Source: Megasphaera elsdenii (GTDB lineage: Bacteria; Bacillota; Negativicutes; Veillonellales; Megasphaeraceae). Taken from it: a DNA stretch of 30,949 bases. A program made the translations under genes and the position numbers. Shown piece after piece: positions 30,936 to 30,949 of the stretch. The notes under the pieces were generated by a model. That model made no database searches. It worked only from the letters and a program-made list of their open reading frames with translations, and had not been told where the DNA came from. The stretch is taken from assembly GCF_020539865.1 (NCBI RefSeq), contig NZ_JAJBQV010000025.1, positions 1 to 30,949 on the forward strand, read 5' to 3'. Within the stretch, counting starts at the first letter, position 1, and every line of letters begins with the position of its first letter.

Positions 30936-30949
30936 TCCTGAACAGCCGT

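Overview
The window looks like chromosomal core and accessory metabolism of an anaerobic, low-to-mid GC Firmicute. I favour a Negativicutes member close to Megasphaera/Veillonellaceae. The reasons are strong AGGAGG-type ribosome binding sites with frequent TTG starts, a single-chain (PurL+PurQ fused) FGAM synthase of clostridial type, a BirA-type operator in front of bioY, a four-cysteine S18, an anaerobic flavodiiron-type protein, and proteins that resemble Megasphaera homologues from memory. This placement is recall-based and no search was run.

Layout, left to right. (1) 1-1840: tail of an upstream gene and its terminator, then a well-formed promoter with a palindromic operator driving a small Cys-rich protein, an Rrf2-family regulator and a PAP2 phosphatase. 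(2) 1898-3466: a tannase-B-like esterase broken by two frame changes. (3) 3468-7044, minus strand: a LarA-like (DUF2088) protein and an OPT-family oligopeptide transporter, divergent from pepD (7299-8756). (4) 8952-9842: a ferredoxin/flavodiiron-type gene with an in-frame amber stop and no flavodoxin domain. (5) 9889-15014: xpt plus an unrecognised partner gene, divergent from purL. (6) 15162-16179: rpsF-ssb-rpsR. (7) 16292-18453, minus strand: lipid kinase and guanine deaminase. (8) 18621-21300: gamma-glutamyltransferase-like and D-cysteine desulfhydrase-like genes. (9) 21447-23061, minus strand: DUF47/PhoU-like regulator overlapping a PiT phosphate transporter. (10) 23284-25799: an NCS2 purine permease with a terminator in its leader, then an L,D-transpeptidase. 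(11) 26036-26748: a NifX/NifB-type protein with a His/Cys tail and a glutaredoxin-like protein, behind a promoter with two identical palindromes. (12) 26745-29346, minus strand: bioY-bioD-bioA with BirA operators. (13) 29578-30603: ilvE, then a tnpB remnant at the right edge.

Recurring themes are purine salvage and synthesis (xpt, purL, guaD, NCS2 permease), peptide and amino-acid scavenging (OPT, PepD, GGT, D-Cys desulfhydrase, IlvE) and biotin uptake/synthesis. The most notable non-coding signals are a family of near-identical terminator hairpins used after many genes, a palindromic intergenic element that accompanies several of them, the twin TGACATATGTCA-type operators at 25936-25979, a second BirA-like site at 29429-29465, and the attenuator-like leader of the purine permease. 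No tRNA, rRNA, CRISPR array or prophage was seen.
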